NCBI GenBank assembly: GCA_964577985.1 | Contig: CAZOAR010000004.1 | Location: 1-64,000, forward strand | Reading direction: 5' to 3' | Length of the DNA: 64,000 bases | Origin: CAZOAR01 sp964577985 | GTDB taxonomy: Bacteria; Gemmatimonadota; CAZMKB01; CAZNLH01 | Part shown: in pieces, positions 7,082 to 15,591 of the stretch | How the letters are laid out: every line of letters begins with the position of its first letter | How positions within the stretch are numbered: position 1 is the first letter of the stretch | The notes under the pieces: generated by a model | The model's input: only the letters and a program-made list of their open reading frames with translations | Told to the model about the DNA's origin: nothing | The model's database searches: none | Program-made: the position numbers and the translations under genes

Positions 7082-8395
7082 CTACCTCCCACCCATCAGG
7101 ATGGAAGCACCGCTGAAGAACGTTCCGGCCACGGCGGCGGTCAACAGGCACGCCAGCGTCGCGGCCAGCAGGGCCCTCGGCCCTATCCTCGTGAGATCAG
7201 AGGTGCGGGAGGGGGCGAGCGCGGAGATCCCTCCGACAAAAATCGCCAGCGACGCTACATGTGCGAATCCGCAGAGAGCGTAGGTGGCTATGACAATAGA
7301 ACGTTGATGAACTATGGCGCCTGAACCGATGGCCGAGGCCAGATCCATATACGACTGGATCTCCGTCACCATCAGGCGTTCGCCGATAATATCGGAAATG
7401 ATCTTCGCATCGGCCGCTGGTATCCCTATGACGAGGGTGAAAGGGTAGAAAACGATGCCCGCTATCGCCTTCAGAGACCACTGAAAATCCCATCCCGCTA
7501 CGTGATTGACCCATCCACCCGCATAGCCGATAAACAGGTCACACAGTGCTACGAGTCCGAGAAACGCGATAAGCAGAGCGACAATCCCGACAACAAGTTT
7601 GACTCCATTGTTCGCCCCGTTGATAATGGCCTCTATCCAGTTTGCTTCATCCGGAGGAGACTGCCGGATGTCAACGCCCATGGTGACAGGAGATCCTTTC
7701 TCAGGAAGAAGCAGTTTGGACATTATCACGGCCGCCGGCGCTGACAGTATAGATGCCGAGACCAGGTGCCCCGCGATATTCGAGAACTCCTTTCCCAGGA
7801 GCATGACGTAGAGAGCGAGTACGCTCGACGCAACGGTCCCCATGCCGGCCGTCAATATAGTACAGAGTTCGGAGGATGTCATCTCCCGCAGATAAGGCCT
7901 GACGGTCAGTGCGGATTCGATCCCTACAAAGATATTGCTCGAAGCGCACATCGCTTCCGCGCCGCTTATCCGCATCAGTCTCGAGAAGACGAAGGAGAAA
8001 CAGCGGATAATCCTCCCCATGATACCGAGATAGTAGAGGAGACCCATGAGGCTGGCAAAGAAGATCACCGCGGGCATCGCCTGGAAGGCCAGGAAAAAGC
8101 CGAGAGATTCCTCTCCTTCCGGGCCGGTCATGCCGGGTGGTAGTGCCAGCCTTCCGAAGAGGAATCGAGCCCCGGCGCCCGCGCTGTCGAGGACCTTCAC
8201 GACCGCATCGTTTATGAAGAGGAAAAGCCTCGTCCCCGGCGGAAAAAGGAAGATCAGAGAGGCGAAGGCGAACAGTATAACGAGGCCCCATGTTATGAGC
8301 CGCCAGTTGACGCTCCGTCTGTCGGCGGATACAATCCAGGCGAACGCGAGGAGTAGAAAAACTCCCATGAAACTGATCAGGTTATAGGTCTCCAG
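7082..8395 (-). CDS. Concentrative nucleoside transporter (CNT/NupC family)
   Basis: About 437 residues with roughly ten hydrophobic segments, alternating in the CNT pattern. Family signatures are GAEAMCASSNIFVGIESAL (about residues 144-162) and VIGIPAADAKIISDIIGE-like segment in the second half. CNT proteins import nucleosides with sodium or protons across the inner membrane. Start: the first ATG (8368) has no ribosome-binding site and would drop the usual ETYNLISF lead; a CTG codon at 8395 has GGAGG seven bases upstream and in-frame sequence back to a stop at 8414-8416. I therefore favour an unusual CTG start, with moderate confidence. It is the last gene of the ROK-PfkB-acyl-CoA synthetase run. 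Confidence 0.88.
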   Translation of the reverse strand: METYNLISFMGVFLLLAFAWIVSADRRSVNWRLITWGLVILFAFASLIFLFPPGTRLFLFINDAVVKVLDSAGAGARFLFGRLALPPGMTGPEGEESLGFFLAFQAMPAVIFFASLMGLLYYLGIMGRIIRCFSFVFSRLMRISGAEAMCASSNIFVGIESALTVRPYLREMTSSELCTILTAGMGTVASSVLALYVMLLGKEFSNIAGHLVSASILSAPAAVIMSKLLLPEKGSPVTMGVDIRQSPPDEANWIEAIINGANNGVKLVVGIVALLIAFLGLVALCDLFIGYAGGWVNHVAGWDFQWSLKAIAGIVFYPFTLVIGIPAADAKIISDIIGERLMVTEIQSYMDLASAIGSGAIVHQRSIVIATYALCGFAHVASLAIFVGGISALAPSRTSDLTRIGPRALLAATLACLLTAAVAGTFFSGASILMGGR

Positions 8396-8413
8396 CTCGC
8401 GACCTCCAGGTTG

Positions 8414-10555
8414 TCATCCAGTCCGACCCTCGCGCAGGCTGATTCTTGCGTCTACTCCTCGCGCCCCTCTCTTTCCGGGCAGGACGATGAAGGGGTTGAT
8501 GTCCGTCTGGGATATCTCTGGAAAATCTGTGACAAGCTGTGCGAGACGTCCGATCGCCTCGGCGATAGCCTTGAGATCCGACGCCCTCTGGCCCCTGACT
8601 CCTTCCAGGATACTGTAGCCACGGATGCTCCTGATCATCTCGTCCGCGTCAACGTCTGTGACGGGAAGAATCCGGAACGTCACGTCCTTGAGATGCTCCA
8701 CATATATTCCGCCGAGTCCGAACATCAGCAGCGGACCGAAAGAGGGGTCGAGGGTAGTGCCCAGGATCGTCTCCTGCCCCCCGTCCACCATCTCCTGAAC
8801 CATGTATTTTCCCCCATATCTTCCCTTCTTCAATCGGGCTCTCAGCTTCTTGAACTGCTGGAAAGCCTTTACCATCTCTCCGTCATCCCGTATACCGAGG
8901 ACTACTCCTCCCACGTCTGTCTTGTGTGAGACATCAGGATCGGCAATCTTGAGCGCAACCGGATAGCCGATCTCTTCGGCGGTCGCAACGACTTCCTCCA
9001 GTCCCTCGACGACGCTGAAGCGTGCCATCGGTATACCATAGGCCTCGAGTACCCGGTAAGATTCCTCCTGGGTGAGATCGACCCGCCCGGATGCCGACAC
9101 ACCCTTGAGGACCTTCCTGACGGTGGCTGAGTCGACCCGAGAATTGACGACCTTACCCCGGGGACGCTCCAGCCATCGCCTGTACTTGTCCATGAGACAG
9201 AGGGTCTTGGCCGCCGACTCCGGGAATGAATAGATGGGGATGATCTTCCCTTCTTTCCGATCGGAGTTCCCCAGGACCTGCTCCCGTCCCATGAAACACC
9301 CCAGCACTGTCTTGTCGCTCTCCTTTGTGGCGTTGTGTATTATGGTCGATATCTCGAGCGGATCTGTCGTAATCGGCGGGACGAAGATGACGAGAACGGC
9401 GTGGACGTTCTCATCTTTCAGGATAATCTCGAGAGCCTCCCTGTAACGCTCCGTGCCCGCGCTCGCGATAAGATCGATTGGATTCTGGGGTGCTATTATC
9501 GGAGGTAGTGTTCTCCTGAGTTTTCTTACTGTATCGTCCGTAAAGTTCGCGATGTGGAGTCCAAGGGTTTCACACGCGTCGACCGCCATGATGCCTGGTC
9601 CGCCGGCATTCGTGATGATAGCGACTCCGTTCCCCTTCGGAACCGGTTGATTGCAGAACGCCATCGCCAGATCAAAGAGTTCCTCAACGGAAGTAACCCT
9701 GAGAATTCCGCTCTGTTCGAACAGCGCTTCGCTCGCCACCTCCCTGTTCGCCATCGCGCCGGTATGAGAGGTTGCCGCCCTTATGCCGGACCTGGTGCGT
9801 CCAGCCTTCACCGCGATCACGGGCTTCTTTCTCGTGATCTCGCGTGCCAGACTGCTGAACTTCATGGGATTGCCAAAACTCTCGAGATACATCAGTATGA
9901 GTTCCGTGGCGGGGTCGTCCTTCCAGTACTCGATAAGGTCATTCCCCGAGACATCAACCTTGTTCCCGACACTTATGAAGTTTGAGAAGCCCAGGTTCAG
10001 TTCACGCGCCATGCAGAGAATAGCTTCGCCGAGCGCCCCGCTCTGTGACATGAACCCTATCTTTCCCTTTGTGGGCGTTGTGGCCGCGAACGTGGCGTTC
10101 ATGCTGACAGCCGGCTCGGTGTTCACCACTCCCATGCAGTTGGGCCCCACGGCCCTCATTCCGTACTTCCTGAGGAGCTTGACGATCTTCTCCTCCGCGC
10201 GCGCTCCCTTGCCGCCTATCTCCTTGAAGCCCGCCGATATGATAACCAGGCCGCGAACGCCCTTCTTTCCGCAGTTCTCCACGACCTTGACAACTTCCGG
10301 CATAGGCACGACTACTATCGCGAGATCGACGCGGTCCGGCACGTCGAGGATCGAAGGATAGCACTTGATACTGTTGACCACGTCCGCGTTCGGGTTCACG
10401 GGAAAGAGCGTTCCCTTGAATTCATAATCCAGCAGATTATGAAGTATTTCCCTGCCGATCGTCCCGCGCCTTCTCGAAGCCCCGATCACCGCTATCGATT
10501 CTGGCTTGAATATGCTGTCAAGGCTTCTCGCCTTCCCCTTATCCTCTTTCATCAT
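8414..10555 (-). CDS. Acetate/acyl-CoA ligase (ADP-forming), fused alpha-beta form
   Basis: 713 residues. The alpha part comprises a CoA-binding Rossmann domain (SIFKPESIAVIGASRRRG at 13-31) and two succinyl-CoA-ligase-like domains with the phospho-His motif TSHTGAMA, H264. A beta ATP-grasp domain follows from about residue 490 (LEAYGIPMARF, ALKIADPDVSHKTDVGGV, ending DINPFIVLP). The enzyme converts acyl-CoA, ADP and phosphate to the acid, CoA and ATP, giving substrate-level phosphorylation in acetate-producing anaerobes, and can also run in reverse. It begins with ATGATG overlapping the PfkB stop by 4 bp and ends 18 bp before the transporter start, so it is embedded in one operon with sugar/nucleoside kinases. 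Confidence 0.93.
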   Translation of the reverse strand: MMKEDKGKARSLDSIFKPESIAVIGASRRRGTIGREILHNLLDYEFKGTLFPVNPNADVVNSIKCYPSILDVPDRVDLAIVVVPMPEVVKVVENCGKKGVRGLVIISAGFKEIGGKGARAEEKIVKLLRKYGMRAVGPNCMGVVNTEPAVSMNATFAATTPTKGKIGFMSQSGALGEAILCMARELNLGFSNFISVGNKVDVSGNDLIEYWKDDPATELILMYLESFGNPMKFSSLAREITRKKPVIAVKAGRTRSGIRAATSHTGAMANREVASEALFEQSGILRVTSVEELFDLAMAFCNQPVPKGNGVAIITNAGGPGIMAVDACETLGLHIANFTDDTVRKLRRTLPPIIAPQNPIDLIASAGTERYREALEIILKDENVHAVLVIFVPPITTDPLEISTIIHNATKESDKTVLGCFMGREQVLGNSDRKEGKIIPIYSFPESAAKTLCLMDKYRRWLERPRGKVVNSRVDSATVRKVLKGVSASGRVDLTQEESYRVLEAYGIPMARFSVVEGLEEVVATAEEIGYPVALKIADPDVSHKTDVGGVVLGIRDDGEMVKAFQQFKKLRARLKKGRYGGKYMVQEMVDGGQETILGTTLDPSFGPLLMFGLGGIYVEHLKDVTFRILPVTDVDADEMIRSIRGYSILEGVRGQRASDLKAIAEAIGRLAQLVTDFPEISQTDINPFIVLPGKRGARGVDARISLREGRTG

Positions 10556-11529
10556 AGATTATCTCCACTCTCTTCTCCTCGTCCCGGCTTGATCCGAAAA
10601 TCGTCCTGTTCCATCTGATTCCTCAGATGATCGTTCAACCCTGCGGTTCCGGATCGGGCACAGTTGAAACCCGCAAGCCTTGTCGCAAGTGTCATGGCCG
10701 TTTCGATGCTGCCTCCGCTCAGCCTTGAATAGAAGAACGCAGCCCCGAAGACATCGCCGCTACCTGTGGGATCCACCAACTCGACCTCTCCCGATGGTGG
10801 CATGTGGCGCTTGTGAGGTTTTCCCTTTTCATCCGTGTACCAGCACCACGATCCTTGCTTGCCGTCGGTGACTATAAGACAGGCTATGCGGTGTCCGCGA
10901 CTCATCCGCCACAGATAATCCCCGGCGTCACAGGTCTCCCCTTCAGATCCAAGTATCGTGCAAAGTTCATCCCGGTTGACCTGAAGTGTGTCACACAGAT
11001 CGAGCCACTCCTCCCAGCCCTCCGGTCGTCTCCTGTAGTGTCTGCCGCCCTCGTCAAGACCGAGCAGATAACTGTGCAGGTCGAGGTACACCGGAAGAGA
11101 CACTTCATCCATCGTGTCCGAGAGGAGTTGCCGGTCCAATTCCCTTCCGGAAATCATGTTGATCAGGAGACCGTCGCATTCTCCAATCGAGAGGAGGTCT
11201 CCCCGCTTCAACGCGCTTACGCCGCCCGATGCCAGCTCCTCCCTCGTGTCCGGTCCGGTGTAGCGAAGCTCGACACGGTTGTTGGGCCCCTCATCCTCGA
11301 GTACCCCATCCCACGACATGTGCGGGACTTCTGCCAGAGCCATCCTGATCTTCTCGATGGCATCACTGCCGACGCGGACTATCGGTGAGACGAGATCGTC
11401 ACTCTCCATCAACGAATCAACCGTCATGATGGAATATGCGATACCGCCGAGATCCTCGGTGACACCTCCCCGGTACCTGTGAACCGTGTCGAGCACGATC
11501 TGTCCGATCATGCCGATCTTAAGAGACAA
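10552..11529 (-). CDS. PfkB-family carbohydrate/nucleoside kinase
   Basis: 325 residues beginning at a TTG codon (MSLKIGMIGQIVLD); the family's first strand starts at residue 4, so the start cannot be further downstream. The C-terminal signature VDPTGSGDVFGAAF holds the anion hole (G256-S-G) and catalytic base D259; the usual GAGD is GSGD here. PfkB enzymes phosphorylate sugars or nucleosides with ATP. The substrate lid region is not diagnostic. The gene overlaps the ROK stop by 11 bp and the acyl-CoA synthetase start by 4 bp. Next to a CNT transporter, a nucleoside or ribose kinase role is a reasonable inference. Confidence 0.85.
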   Translation of the reverse strand: MSLKIGMIGQIVLDTVHRYRGGVTEDLGGIAYSIMTVDSLMESDDLVSPIVRVGSDAIEKIRMALAEVPHMSWDGVLEDEGPNNRVELRYTGPDTREELASGGVSALKRGDLLSIGECDGLLINMISGRELDRQLLSDTMDEVSLPVYLDLHSYLLGLDEGGRHYRRRPEGWEEWLDLCDTLQVNRDELCTILGSEGETCDAGDYLWRMSRGHRIACLIVTDGKQGSWCWYTDEKGKPHKRHMPPSGEVELVDPTGSGDVFGAAFFYSRLSGGSIETAMTLATRLAGFNCARSGTAGLNDHLRNQMEQDDFRIKPGRGEESGDNL

Positions 11530-12508
11530 TTCCGCCTTCGATCTCTGCCTTGATAACTCCTACCGCCCCTATTATCCCGGCATCATCACCGAGTTCGGCC
11601 GGGACCACCCTCACCCCCTGTACCGCGGCGGGAAACGCCCTTCCCCTGACTTCATCGACCAGCGGGGCAAAGAGCATTTCGCCCGCCTTTATGACACCGC
11701 CGCTGATCACTACAAGCTCCGGGTTGATGATATTCAGGATGTTGGCCACGCCGACGGAAAGATAGGTAGCCGTCTCCACCATAATCTCTTTGCAGAATGA
11801 ATCACCCGCAATTGCCTGCTGGTATACCGTCGCTGAGGTGATCCTGCTCAGGTCACCCTCCACGGCGCGTTTGAGAACTGTCTCCCGGCCGTCCTCAATT
11901 CCCTCCCTGGCCCTTGCGGCTATCGCTGTCGCCGACGCGTAGGACTCCAGACAACCGAGATTCCCGCAACTGCAACGCCGCCCGTCCACCTCGATCGTCA
12001 TATGACCGATCTCCCCGGCCACGTCGGTCGCCCCGCGCCAGATCTCACCATGAATCACTATCCCACCTCCTACCCCGGTACCCAGCGTAAAGCAGACCAG
12101 CGAATCCATCCCGACGCCGGCTCCCTTCCACCACTCACCTATGGCCGCAGCATTTGCGTCGTTGTCGAGCGCCGCGGGAACGCCCGTAGCATCCGAGACC
12201 ATGTCCCTCAGAGGGACGTCCCGCCATCCGAGGTTGTGGGTGTGGATTATCGTTCCCGATTTTGTGTCGAGAGGTCCGGGAGAGCCTATTCCTATCCCCA
12301 GCAGGGAGGAAGAAGATATCCCCTTCTCCCCGACCAGTCTTCTCACGATTTGGGAGATCTTCGCGACGACGTGATCTGGTCCCTTCTGGCCCTCGGTGGG
12401 GAATGCCTCTCTGCCGAAGAGAACGCCTTCACTGTCGGAGAGGCCGATCTTGGTGACGGAGCCACCGATATCGACTCCCATATAGTACTTATCCACTCTG
12501 TTTGACAA
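11519..12508 (-). CDS. ROK-family sugar kinase (glucokinase-like)
   Basis: 329 residues from TTG 12508, preceded by AAGGGG at 5-nt spacing. ATP motif GVDIGGSVTKIG at 11-22; GIGIGSPGPLD at 71-81; catalytic DNDANAA (D117); second phosphate motif TLGTGVGGGI at 141-150; and the ROK zinc site H169, C179, C181, C186 (GEIGHMTIEVDGRRCSCGN). This full set indicates an active kinase, most likely on glucose or a related hexose, rather than a ROK repressor: there is no N-terminal helix-turn-helix. It lies 52 bp after the acyltransferase gene and overlaps pfkB. Confidence 0.92.
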   Translation of the reverse strand: MSNRVDKYYMGVDIGGSVTKIGLSDSEGVLFGREAFPTEGQKGPDHVVAKISQIVRRLVGEKGISSSSLLGIGIGSPGPLDTKSGTIIHTHNLGWRDVPLRDMVSDATGVPAALDNDANAAAIGEWWKGAGVGMDSLVCFTLGTGVGGGIVIHGEIWRGATDVAGEIGHMTIEVDGRRCSCGNLGCLESYASATAIAARAREGIEDGRETVLKRAVEGDLSRITSATVYQQAIAGDSFCKEIMVETATYLSVGVANILNIINPELVVISGGVIKAGEMLFAPLVDEVRGRAFPAAVQGVRVVPAELGDDAGIIGAVGVIKAEIEGGIVS

Positions 12509-12560
12509 GGCTGCCCCTTTCTTACGCCCCTGTTCGTTTCATATCAACCCGACCTGCGGG

Positions 12561-13472
12561 TTAGATGACATCGGCCGGGACCGTCTTCCATCTTCGATGC
12601 TGCCATAGCCACTGTTCGGGATGAGCCCTGATCTGTTCCTCCAGCCTCGACGTAAATGTGCGGGTGAACGTCTCGACATCCTTCTCGAGATCTCCGGCCC
12701 GCTCGTACAGTATCGGCTCCACAGACAGCTCATAGCTGCCGTCGTCAGTCCTGATAACGAATGCCATGACGGCGGGCACGCCCTGACGAATCGACAAGAC
12801 AGCGGGGCCCCTCGCGGTGGACGCCATCCTGCCGAAAAAAGGCACGAACACACCCTTCTCGCGCGCATCCTGATCCGCCAGGAGTACCACGATGTCATTC
12901 GCCTTCATCGCCTTGATCGCCCCCTTCACCGCCCTGTTTCGCTGGATCGTCTTCATCCCCGAAGTCTCCCGCATGTCGGAAATAAGTCTATCGATATACG
13001 GGTTGTGGATCCTCTGAACCACCACGCTGAGCGAGTATCCGAGACTCGCGAGACAGGCACCCCCCAGCTCCCAGTTGCCGAGATGAAACGTCACAACCAG
13101 CAATCCCTTGCCCTTGCTCAGTCCTTCATCGAGGTGGCGGCGGCCTTTGACTACGATGTGACGAGACAAAACATCGCGGTCGAGGCCCCTGAGCTTCAGC
13201 AATTCGACGGGAAGCCTGCACATATTTTGGTAACAGGCTACACCATATCTTCTGATCTCTTCAGGGGTCCTCTCCGGGAGCGCTCTCGCCAGTTGATCAA
13301 GCACGACTTCTCTCCGAATCCTGATAACCCGGAAAAAGAAGAGACCGAGGATGTCTCCGAGACGATGGCACGCCTTCAGAGAAAGTGCCCTGATGAGACC
13401 GGAGAATAGAAGCGCCAGGAGATACTCGCCTCGATATGACGTATTTTTAAGGATTCCGTTGCCCCGCCCCAT
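12561..13472 (-). CDS. LpxL/HtrB-like lysophospholipid or lipid A acyltransferase
   Basis: 303 residues. The acyltransferase motif HLGNWE (H130, E135) and the downstream blocks VVLLADQDAREKGVFVPFFG and ARGPAVLSIRQGVPAV define the LpxL/LpxM family, which adds secondary acyl chains to lipid A precursors at the inner membrane. One hydrophobic N-terminal segment (YLLALLFSGLIRAL) would anchor it. This supports a diderm envelope. The ATG lacks a clear ribosome-binding site (ATTATTATGCCATC before it), so the start is less certain. The position between lepA and the ROK kinase does not add functional information. Confidence 0.88.
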   Translation of the reverse strand: MGRGNGILKNTSYRGEYLLALLFSGLIRALSLKACHRLGDILGLFFFRVIRIRREVVLDQLARALPERTPEEIRRYGVACYQNMCRLPVELLKLRGLDRDVLSRHIVVKGRRHLDEGLSKGKGLLVVTFHLGNWELGGACLASLGYSLSVVVQRIHNPYIDRLISDMRETSGMKTIQRNRAVKGAIKAMKANDIVVLLADQDAREKGVFVPFFGRMASTARGPAVLSIRQGVPAVMAFVIRTDDGSYELSVEPILYERAGDLEKDVETFTRTFTSRLEEQIRAHPEQWLWQHRRWKTVPADVI

Positions 13473-13557
13473 GATGGCATAATAATAACAGTCTCCCTCC
13501 CCTTTTTCAACCGGGTGGTTTCGCTGGAGGTTACCGGGTTTTTTCGACGCACCTCGC

Positions 13558-13618
13558 TGTCATTCCGGCTTGCACGAAATCAACAGATTCCCGACGCGCT
13601 GCGCTTGCGGGAATGACA
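13558..13618. repeat. Short intergenic element bounded by inverted TGTCATTCC repeats
   Basis: TGTCATTCC at 13558-13566 is repeated inverted as GGAATGACA at 13610-13618, with a second internal pairing between the GCTTGC-type arms. This form, TGTCATTCC...GGAATGACA, resembles small repetitive palindromes scattered between genes in many genomes. It lies downstream of lepA and upstream of the acyltransferase gene. Only one copy is in this window. Confidence 0.5.
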
Positions 13619-13669
13619 GGACGTGGCCATTCACCATCAAAATATGAAAGGCAAACAGTGTCAAAAAAC

Positions 13670-15460
13670 TCATTCCCGGATGGAAAGAACGGCCATGAAC
13701 GCCTCCTGAGGGATATCGACCGATCCTATCCGCTTCATCTTCTTCTTCCCCTCTTTCTGTTTCTCGAGGAGTTTCCTCTTGCGGGTTATGTCGCCACCAT
13801 AGAGCTTGGCTGTCACGTTCTTTCTCAGCGGCGGTATCCGCTCCCTCGCTATTACCTTGCTGCCATGCGACGCCTGGATTACGACCTCGAACATCTGCCT
13901 GGGTATGACCTCCTTCAGCTTGCCTGTAAGCTTTCTGCCCCAGTCGTAGGCCCTGTCTTTGTGTACGATGAGTGTCAGCGCGTCAAGGATCTTGCCGTTT
14001 ATCCGTATGTCGAGCTTCAGGAGTTCAGACTCCCGGTAGCCCGTGAACTCGTAGTCGAGGGAGGCGTAGCCCTGCGTGATCGATTTGAGCCGGTCATGGA
14101 AGTCTGTTATTATACCCGAGAGTGGAATCTCATAATTGATGACCACCCGGGCGGGATCCGGATAGATCATCTCAAGGAACTTTCCCCGCTTATCCTGGCA
14201 GAGTTTCATGACGTTTCCCATATACTCGACCGGGGTTATCAGGTGAGCGCGGACAAAGGGCTCCAGGACGGCGTCGCGACGGTTTCTCTCCGGCATCTGG
14301 TCGATCCGCTCCACATCTATCTCGGTCCCGTCAGCACGACGAACACGGTACCGGACCGTCGGGACGGTGGAGACCAGATCGAGGCCGTGCTCGCGGAAAA
14401 GCCGTTCCTGGATGATCTCCATGTGGAGCATCCCGAGGAAACCGCAACGGAACCCGAACCCGAGGGCGCTCGACGACTCCGGCTCGAAGCGGAGGGAGGC
14501 ATCGTTCAGATTCAGCTTCTCGAGGGCGGTCTTCAGCACGCCATAGTCGTCGCTGTCTGTGGGATACAGACTGCAATAGACCATCGGCTTGACTTCACGA
14601 TATCCCGGCAGGGGCTCTGACGGCCTGCCGGACTCCATGACCGTGTCGCCCACGCGGATGTCGGAGAGCTTCCTGACCGAGGCCACCAGGTATCCTACAT
14701 CACCCGCCGCAAGTTCCTCAACGGGGATCTTCTCCATCTTGAACACGCCGACCTCTGTCACCTCATAACGCGCGTTCATCGAGTGGAATGAGATCTCCAT
14801 ACCGGGCCTGACCGCTCCATCTATCACGCGCAGATAGGGAATCGCCCCACGGTACTGGTCGAAGGTGGAATCGAATATGAGCGCTTTCAACGGATCGTCC
14901 TTCTTCCCTGACGGCGCAGGGACCCTCTCGACAATCGCCCGAAGAATCTCGTCTATTCCTTCTCCGGCCTTCGCGCTCGCCATCAGTATCTCGTCGGGAA
15001 GGCAATCCAGGAGATTGCACAGCTCATCCTGCACCTCATCCTTCCTGTTGTTCGGAAGGTCGATCTTGTTGATCACCGGGATTACTACAAGCTCGTTATC
15101 GAGCGCGAGAAGGAGATTGCTCATAGTCTGAGCCTCTATCCCCTGGACCGCGTCTACCAGCAGGAGCGCCCCCTCACAGGCCGCCAGGCTCCTGGATACT
15201 TCATATGTGAAATCTACGTGCCCGGGCGTGTCGATCAGGTTGAGCCGCCAGCTGCTGCCGTCGCAGGCGTAGTCGATCCTGATGGGGTGGGACTTGATAG
15301 TAATCCCACGCTCGCGTTCGAGGTCCATGTCGTCGAGGACCTGGGCACGCATCTCCCTCGGGGCAAGCGTCGCCGTCGCCTCGAGGAGCCGGTCCGCCAG
15401 GGTCGACTTTCCGTGGTCTATGTGGGCTATGATGCAGAAATTGCGAGTGTTTTCAAGCAT
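13670..15460 (-). CDS. lepA: Elongation factor 4 (LepA), ribosomal back-translocase GTPase
   Basis: 596 residues, the normal length. GTPase motifs: AHIDHGKSTLADRLL at 12-26, DTPGHVDF, and NKIDLP; then the LepA-specific RFEPESSSALGFGFRCGFLG and C-terminal domain ending EAFMAVLSIRE. The protein binds ribosomes and remodels stalled or mis-translocated complexes. The ATG follows CAGGGAATATC. It is separated from priA upstream by a 131-bp gap holding a hairpin, and from the acyltransferase downstream by 197 bp, so it may be its own unit. Confidence 0.98.
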   Translation of the reverse strand: MLENTRNFCIIAHIDHGKSTLADRLLEATATLAPREMRAQVLDDMDLERERGITIKSHPIRIDYACDGSSWRLNLIDTPGHVDFTYEVSRSLAACEGALLLVDAVQGIEAQTMSNLLLALDNELVVIPVINKIDLPNNRKDEVQDELCNLLDCLPDEILMASAKAGEGIDEILRAIVERVPAPSGKKDDPLKALIFDSTFDQYRGAIPYLRVIDGAVRPGMEISFHSMNARYEVTEVGVFKMEKIPVEELAAGDVGYLVASVRKLSDIRVGDTVMESGRPSEPLPGYREVKPMVYCSLYPTDSDDYGVLKTALEKLNLNDASLRFEPESSSALGFGFRCGFLGMLHMEIIQERLFREHGLDLVSTVPTVRYRVRRADGTEIDVERIDQMPERNRRDAVLEPFVRAHLITPVEYMGNVMKLCQDKRGKFLEMIYPDPARVVINYEIPLSGIITDFHDRLKSITQGYASLDYEFTGYRESELLKLDIRINGKILDALTLIVHKDRAYDWGRKLTGKLKEVIPRQMFEVVIQASHGSKVIARERIPPLRKNVTAKLYGGDITRKRKLLEKQKEGKKKMKRIGSVDIPQEAFMAVLSIRE

Positions 15461-15522
15461 GATATTCCCTGCTCTCGATAGAGAATGGTGAAATCATGTC
15501 CGGTAAACGGATGCATGGAAAC

Positions 15523-15542
15523 GCCCGGACATGAGTCCGGGC
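15523..15542 (-). terminator. Hairpin downstream of priA
   Basis: GCCCGGAC-TCAT-GTCCGGGC, a perfect 8-bp stem with a tetraloop, 50 bases beyond the priA stop codon and 63 before lepA. Only GTTTCC follows on the minus strand, so it is an imperfect intrinsic terminator. Confidence 0.4.
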
Positions 15543-15591
15543 TCGCGACCAGATGCCGGGGGCTTTGCGCGTTCCGGCAATTCAGATAGTT

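Noticed and set aside
13613..14620. Long plus-strand open frame of 335 codons
   Set aside because: It is the reverse shadow of lepA, whose motifs and length are unequivocal; the shadow has no family-like sequence.
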